This document shows positions 63,903 through 64,000 of a DNA stretch of 64,000 nucleotides, in pieces; the stretch's first letter is position 1, and each line of letters starts with the position of its first letter. A program made the translations under genes and the position numbers. The stretch lies in assembly GCA_012960465.1 (NCBI GenBank), contig DUBF01000151.1, forward strand, positions 17,139-81,138, given 5' to 3'. This stretch comes from Rhodospirillales bacterium (GTDB lineage: Bacteria; Pseudomonadota; Alphaproteobacteria; Rhodospirillales; UBA2165). The notes under the pieces were generated by a model, which was not told the origin of the DNA, did not search any database, and saw nothing but the letters and a program-made list of their open reading frames with translations.

Positions 63903-64000
63903 GCTAGAAAATTAAAATGCTTTAGGTGCTTTTACTTTGAGAATACCCATGCTAGTTAGCTCTCTATGATAAATAGAATTAAAAAGTTATTATTGGAGGG
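63903..64000. other. Right edge, leader of a gene outside the window
   Basis: 98 bases without a complete gene. The window ends with GGAGGG (63995-64000), a likely Shine-Dalgarno for a plus-strand gene beginning just outside. In related genomes a ferredoxin often follows the S4 gene, but nothing here proves it. Confidence 0.4.

Noticed and set aside
1..64000. CRISPR array, insertion sequence, prophage or toxin-antitoxin system
   Set aside because: No regularly spaced repeats, transposase, phage structural gene or paired small toxin genes were found on either strand.

Overview
The window is an AT-rich stretch of chromosome from an alphaproteobacterium, probably a marine, streamlined, Rhodospirillales- or SAR116-like lineage; this is inferred from gene content, not from a marker gene. 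Pointers are a ScfR-type regulator divergent from isocitrate lyase, IalB next to rlmN, a TesA-type esterase divergent from a YbbA/YbbP-like ABC system, the order rpmH-rnpA-yidD-yidC-engB-argB-HAD-dapD-dapE, the SUV3-like helicase followed by an S4 protein, and a small heat-shock gene with a ROSE-like leader. Intergenic gaps are short, several starts are GTG or TTG, and some genes overlap by a few bases. I see no insertion sequence, phage gene, CRISPR array or rRNA operon. One tRNA gene, tRNA-Arg(ACG), is present.

Layout. 1-480: start of an Hsp20 gene (minus) with a probable RNA thermometer. 0.5-11.7 kb: peripheral metabolism and transport, with two EamA exporters, an FAD-linked hydroxyacid oxidase, a 2-hydroxyacid dehydrogenase divergent from an HpaB-type hydroxylase across two palindromes, a DHA3 MFS protein, a gamma carbonic anhydrase, a CaiB CoA-transferase, a C-terminal J-domain protein and two overlapping MaoC proteins. 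11.7-24.5 kb: Bax-inhibitor-like protein, YbbAP-type ABC system, TesA esterase, FIST protein, LMW phosphatase divergent from a CobB sirtuin, two tandem EamA exporters, acetoacetyl-CoA synthetase and an MFS carrier. 24.6-30.8 kb: SpoU methylase, IalB, RlmN, a membrane protein, then the ScfR/isocitrate lyase pair. 30.8-39.7 kb: flavin monooxygenase, ArgG, a divergent KdsB-like protein, RmuC, the def-fmt-truA operon and a DASS carrier.

39.7-48.1 kb is one long minus-strand block. It runs from a clear promoter upstream of rpmH through ribosome and membrane biogenesis (rpmH, rnpA, yidD, yidC, engB) into arginine (argB) and lysine/peptidoglycan (dapD, dapE) synthesis. 48.2-54.2 kb: a lipoprotein gamma-glutamyltranspeptidase, panB-panC, a fifth EamA exporter and a coiled-coil lipoprotein. 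54.5-58.1 kb: tRNA-Arg, a small unknown protein, a GST, and an SDR / crotonase / 4HBT set that may act on CoA thioesters. 58.2-64 kb: HtpG, an HPF-like ribosome factor, the SUV3-like helicase and an S4 protein.

The themes are CoA-thioester and short-chain acid metabolism (CaiB, MaoC pair, acetoacetyl-CoA synthetase, isocitrate lyase, crotonase, thioesterases), small-molecule export, and housekeeping operons. I found no clearly new multi-gene system. The most promising leads are a KdsB homologue with altered active-site motifs, a MaoC pair in which one partner lacks the catalytic Asp, strong palindromes at two divergent promoters, the ROSE-like leader, an orphan FIST protein, and a DMT gene whose homology runs upstream of any usable start codon.
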